Assembly: GCA_015486505.1 (NCBI GenBank)
Contig: WFRP01000005.1
Location: 1 to 6,942, forward strand
Direction: 5' to 3'
DNA from: Pseudomonadota bacterium
GTDB taxonomy: Bacteria > Desulfobacterota > Anaeroferrophillalia > Anaeroferrophillales > Tharpellaceae
Length of the DNA stretch: 6,942 bases
Part shown: positions 5,178 through 6,942 of the stretch, one piece after another
Layout: each line of letters opens with the position of its first letter
Position numbering within the stretch: position 1 is the first letter of the stretch
The notes under the pieces: generated by a model
Seen by the model: the letters and a program-made list of their open reading frames with translations, nothing else
Told to the model about the DNA's origin: nothing
The model's database searches: none
Translations under genes and position numbers: made by a program

Positions 5178-6328
5178 TTATTGCAACCTCCAGCAATTTC
5201 GGAGATTGCGGTGACAACCTCCGCCATCTCTTTTTCGGTGTTGAAAAATCCCGGAGCCAGCCGCACGGTTCCGGTTGGAAAAGTAGCTATATTCTGATGG
5301 GCCCGGGGCGCGCAGTGAAGGCCGACCCGGGTCATGATGTTGAAATCATGATCAAGGCGGTAGCCGATTTCAGCACAATCCCGGCCCGCCAGGGTGAAAG
5401 ATAGTACCGCCAGTCCCTCATCTTCAGTCCGAGGTGTAAAAAGCTTCAGTCCGGGGATTTCCCTTAAATTTCCCCGCAGGATGTGCATAAGTTTTTGTTC
5501 GTGGGCAAGAATGTTTGGGCTGCCGATCTTTTCGATAAATTCAAGACCTGCTTTAAGACCGGCTAAACCGGCGGTATTCGGGGTGCCGCTTTCGTAACAG
5601 TCCGGTAAAAACTCAGGTTGAAATTCAGTTTCCGAGCGGCTGCCGGTGCCGCCGTAGGAGAGCGGTTGCGGGGTAATCCCCGGTTTAATATAGAGACCGC
5701 CGGTGCCGGATGGGCCGAAAAGGCTTTTGTGGCCGGTGAAACAGAAAATGTCCGGGTCGAGCTGCTTAAGATCGATGGCCAGGCTGCCGGCGCTTTGGGC
5801 GCCGTCGATAACTGAGATAATATTATGTTCTCTTAAAAGCGGCAGCATCTTTGCTAATGGCGCCCGGGTGCCGATGACGTTTGAAGCGTGATTGATAACC
5901 GCCAGACGATATTGTCTCTGTTCACACCATGCCGACATTAATTTCAGATCGTAATGACTTGTGGCGGTGCCCGGCAGGATGTCGATTTTAATTTGGCGTA
6001 ACTCTTCGAGGCGGCGCAGTGGGCGCATGACGGAATTATGTTCAAGGCTGCTGGTTAGAACTCGATCACCCGGCTGCAGGAGGCCGAACAGGGCGAGATT
6101 CAGGGCGGCGGTGGCATTTTCTGTGAAAACGATGCGACCAGGATCGTTCAAATTGAAAAGCCTGCTTACCGCTTTCCGGGTTTGGAAAAGCAGGCGGCCG
6201 GCCGCGGCGGCCAGTTGATGGCCGGAACGGCCCGGACTGGCGCCGATATTCTCAAGATAGTCAAGTATAGCCGCTGACACGTTTTTGGGCTTGGGGAATG
6301 AGGTTGCGGCATTGTCGAGATAAATCAT
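5174..6328 (-). CDS. Cysteine desulfurase-like class V aminotransferase (EF2568-type, selenium-associated)
   Basis: A 384-residue PLP enzyme of the NifS/SufS superfamily, full length. Visible active-site parts: H97 (EHNSV, stacks on PLP), D175 (DGAQSAG, contacts the PLP ring nitrogen), H200-K201 (TGHKSLFGPSGTGG, K201 is the PLP Schiff-base lysine), the substrate-binding R356 region (GTVRLAPGFFNT) and the nucleophile C339 in RVGLHCAPRAHQ. This ending is typical of the am_tr_V_EF2568 (TIGR01977) branch, which is commonly linked to selD, yedF and selenium-dependent enzymes. It should remove sulfur from cysteine or selenium from selenocysteine and pass it to a carrier such as YedF or the DUF3343 protein. 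Its ATG overlaps the yedF stop (ATGA), with only a weak AGGA nearby, so it depended on coupling to yedF. With yedF broken upstream, its expression is uncertain. Confidence 0.88.
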   Translation of the reverse strand: MIYLDNAATSFPKPKNVSAAILDYLENIGASPGRSGHQLAAAAGRLLFQTRKAVSRLFNLNDPGRIVFTENATAALNLALFGLLQPGDRVLTSSLEHNSVMRPLRRLEELRQIKIDILPGTATSHYDLKLMSAWCEQRQYRLAVINHASNVIGTRAPLAKMLPLLREHNIISVIDGAQSAGSLAIDLKQLDPDIFCFTGHKSLFGPSGTGGLYIKPGITPQPLSYGGTGSRSETEFQPEFLPDCYESGTPNTAGLAGLKAGLEFIEKIGSPNILAHEQKLMHILRGNLREIPGLKLFTPRTEDEGLAVLSFTLAGRDCAEIGYRLDHDFNIMTRVGLHCAPRAHQNIATFPTGTVRLAPGFFNTEKEMAEVVTAISEIAGGCNK

Positions 6329-6489
6329 ATCCTGAGCACTTTGTCCGGGCCCGTCAAGATGGAGGCAATTTCAAACATATTAGAAACCCGGCCGACACCA
6401 AGTTTATCTTTCAGGTGGTAAAAGTCGAGACAGGTACCGCAGACCAGAACGGCACAGCCGGCGTCAGCAAGATCTTTGGAAATTAATCG
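6325..6489 (-). pseudogene. yedF: Truncated yedF, C-terminal fragment only
   Basis: About 54 codons read as the end of YedF: AVLVCGTCLDFYHLKDKLGV then GRVSNMFEI, ending LRI-stop with the stop overlapping the next gene's ATG. The CGTCLD motif belongs to the second, DsrE-like domain of YedF, the selenium-metabolism protein with an N-terminal TusA-like domain. Intact YedF is roughly 200 residues, so about three quarters is missing. Upstream, the frame runs into the palindrome at 6488-6502 and meets TGA at 6495-6493, then TAA at 6519-6517, with no start codon between, so the gene is broken by insertion or deletion at the palindrome. Confidence 0.8.
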
Positions 6490-6508
6490 GGGTCAGACCC
6501 CGTTTTTT
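6488..6508 (+). terminator. GGGGTCAGACCCC palindrome with T-run at the yedF break point
   Basis: CGGGGTC-A-GACCCCG (6488-6502) is followed on the plus strand by TTTTTT (6503-6508), which has the shape of an intrinsic terminator. The same GGGGTCAGACCCC core is often seen beside REP-associated/IS200-like transposases in proteobacteria (from memory). It marks exactly where yedF homology stops. Just beyond it the phrase ATCTTGGCACC occurs twice in tandem (6520-6543), adding to the remnant-element look. Confidence 0.55.
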
Positions 6509-6580
6509 GCCCGATTTTAAATCTTGGCACCTATCTTGGCACCCAGGCGAAAATCCCGTGACAATTAGCAATCAGTGCGT

Positions 6581-6627
6581 AAAAAAGGGTTACCAGCTAA
6601 AAGCTGACAACCCCATTATTTTTTTTT
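6581..6627. terminator. Bidirectional intrinsic terminator
   Basis: The stem is GGGTT (6587-6591) with AACCC (6609-6613), continued by CAGCT (6594-6598) with AGCTG (6602-6606) around AAA. On the plus strand it is followed by CATTA and nine Ts. On the minus strand it is followed by TTTTTT. It can therefore stop transcription both ways and should block reading from the tRNA side into the yedF'-csd-DUF3343 operon. Confidence 0.75.
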
Positions 6628-6638
6628 ATGATGCTGTA

Positions 6639-6671
6639 GCCGGAATCGAACCAGCGCGGGATTTTATCCCG
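6639..6671 (-). other. tRNA-like 3' fragment (T-arm and possible variable arm)
   Basis: The minus strand shows a variable-arm-like hairpin CGGGA-TAAAA-TCCCG (6671-6657), then a T-arm GCTGG-TTCGATT-CCGGC (6655-6639) containing GGTTCGATTCC, an exact match to the tRNA T-arm (B-box) consensus. A possible acceptor strand TACAGCA follows, but its 5' partner, a D-arm and an anticodon arm are not found upstream. It is either a broken class II tRNA (Leu/Ser/Tyr type) or chance. The acceptor does not fit tRNA-Sec. Confidence 0.4.
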
Positions 6672-6813
6672 AATATTTTTAAATCCCTCTTAATTTCTTA
6701 CTTTAGAAGAGCCGTTTTTGGAAGAAATGATTTTTCTGCTGGGTATACTGCTGGCTAACTCTTTAACGAAAAAAGACCTAGCTAACAAATATTAACTAAG
6801 CCTTTGATTTTAT
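6672..6813. other. Gene-free stretch between tRNA fragment and tRNA-Arg
   Basis: AT-rich, with no credible gene. On the minus strand a T6 run (about 6774-6769) lies about 40 nt downstream of the tRNA-Arg, where its transcript might end, but the hairpin before it is weak. Confidence 0.4.
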
Positions 6814-6890
6814 TGGCGGGCAATGCGGGATTCGAACCCACGACCTTTGGCTTCGGAGGCCAACACTCTATCCAGCTGAGCTAATTGCCC
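6814..6890 (-). tRNA. tRNA-Arg (anticodon CCG)
   Basis: A complete 77-nt cloverleaf on the minus strand, with CCA encoded. The acceptor GGGCAAT pairs with ATTGCCC, discriminator G. The D-arm is GCTC-AGCTGGATA-GAGT, carrying the A20 typical of arginine tRNAs. The anticodon stem TTGGC/GCCAA has loop CTCCGAA, so the anticodon is CCG (6856-6854), reading CGG. The variable loop is AGGTC and the T-arm GTGGG-TTCGAAT-CCCGC. Confidence 0.96.
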
Positions 6891-6942
6891 GAATCTGATT
6901 TTTTCAGGACGCACCAGATACCACAGTCTGTTAATCTTGACA

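Noticed and set aside
5132..6218. Several plus-strand open frames within the desulfurase region
   Set aside because: They are antisense to a full-length gene with clear catalytic motifs and show no family features of their own.
6493..6495. TGA upstream of the yedF fragment as a second selenocysteine codon
   Set aside because: It lies inside the non-coding palindrome, the frame meets TAA at 6519-6517 and no start codon lies between.
6525..6541. Sigma-54 promoter (TGGCAC-N5-TTGG)
   Set aside because: The essential GC of the -12 element is missing (TTGG rather than TTGC), and the match comes from a tandem ATCTTGGCACC duplication.
6639..6671. tRNA-Sec 3' end
   Set aside because: The following acceptor-like strand TACAGCA does not fit the usual tRNA-Sec acceptor and no anticodon arm with TCA is present.
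1..6942. CRISPR array
   Set aside because: The repeats seen are few, dispersed and without regular spacers.

Overview
This window looks like a chromosomal segment from a Gram-negative anaerobe, most plausibly a deltaproteobacterium (Desulfobacterota). The reasons are an outer-membrane porin of the OprO/OprP type, an MtaA-like (UroD-family) methyltransferase, a selenium/sulfur gene set (YedF remnant, class V cysteine desulfurase-like protein, DUF3343 protein), and a selenocysteine-encoding gene. The organism assignment is inference; there is no rRNA to settle it.

Layout. Positions 1-571 hold no gene. They contain a structured repeat, a 27-bp motif, a REP-like inverted repeat and an operator-like palindrome upstream of the first gene. 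At 572-1591 (+) lies an MtaA/CmuA/UroD-family methyltransferase. Converging on it from the minus strand is a gene at 1683-1940 that conventional gene finding would miss or truncate. It encodes an 85-residue thioredoxin-like protein whose 14th codon is an in-frame UGA in a UxxC context, followed at the right distance by a bacterial SECIS-like hairpin. Its own Shine-Dalgarno sequence lies upstream of the UGA. Farther along the minus strand are an outer-membrane porin (2015-3190) and a two-gene operon of a class I SAM methyltransferase (3689-4480) and a small multidrug resistance transporter (3347-3670). After a repeat-rich gap comes a translationally coupled selenium/sulfur operon: a broken yedF 3' end (6325-6489), a cysteine desulfurase-like gene (5174-6328) and a DUF3343 putative Se/S carrier gene (4875-5177). 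The right end holds a bidirectional terminator, a tRNA-like T-arm fragment and an intact tRNA-Arg(CCG).

How the parts relate. Two separate loci concern selenium: the UGA-containing redoxin and the yedF'-csd-DUF3343 operon. The operon has lost the first part of yedF at a GGGGTCAGACCCC palindrome and is shielded from upstream transcription by a strong hairpin, so it may be decaying or may rely on a new promoter. The methyltransferase-SMR pair looks like a methylate-and-export unit, substrate unknown. Its two sides carry near-identical copies of the 27-bp motif. Several dispersed repeats (a 113-bp structured repeat in two copies, a 27-bp motif in three) suggest repeated small-element insertion between genes. 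The main find is the hidden selenoprotein.
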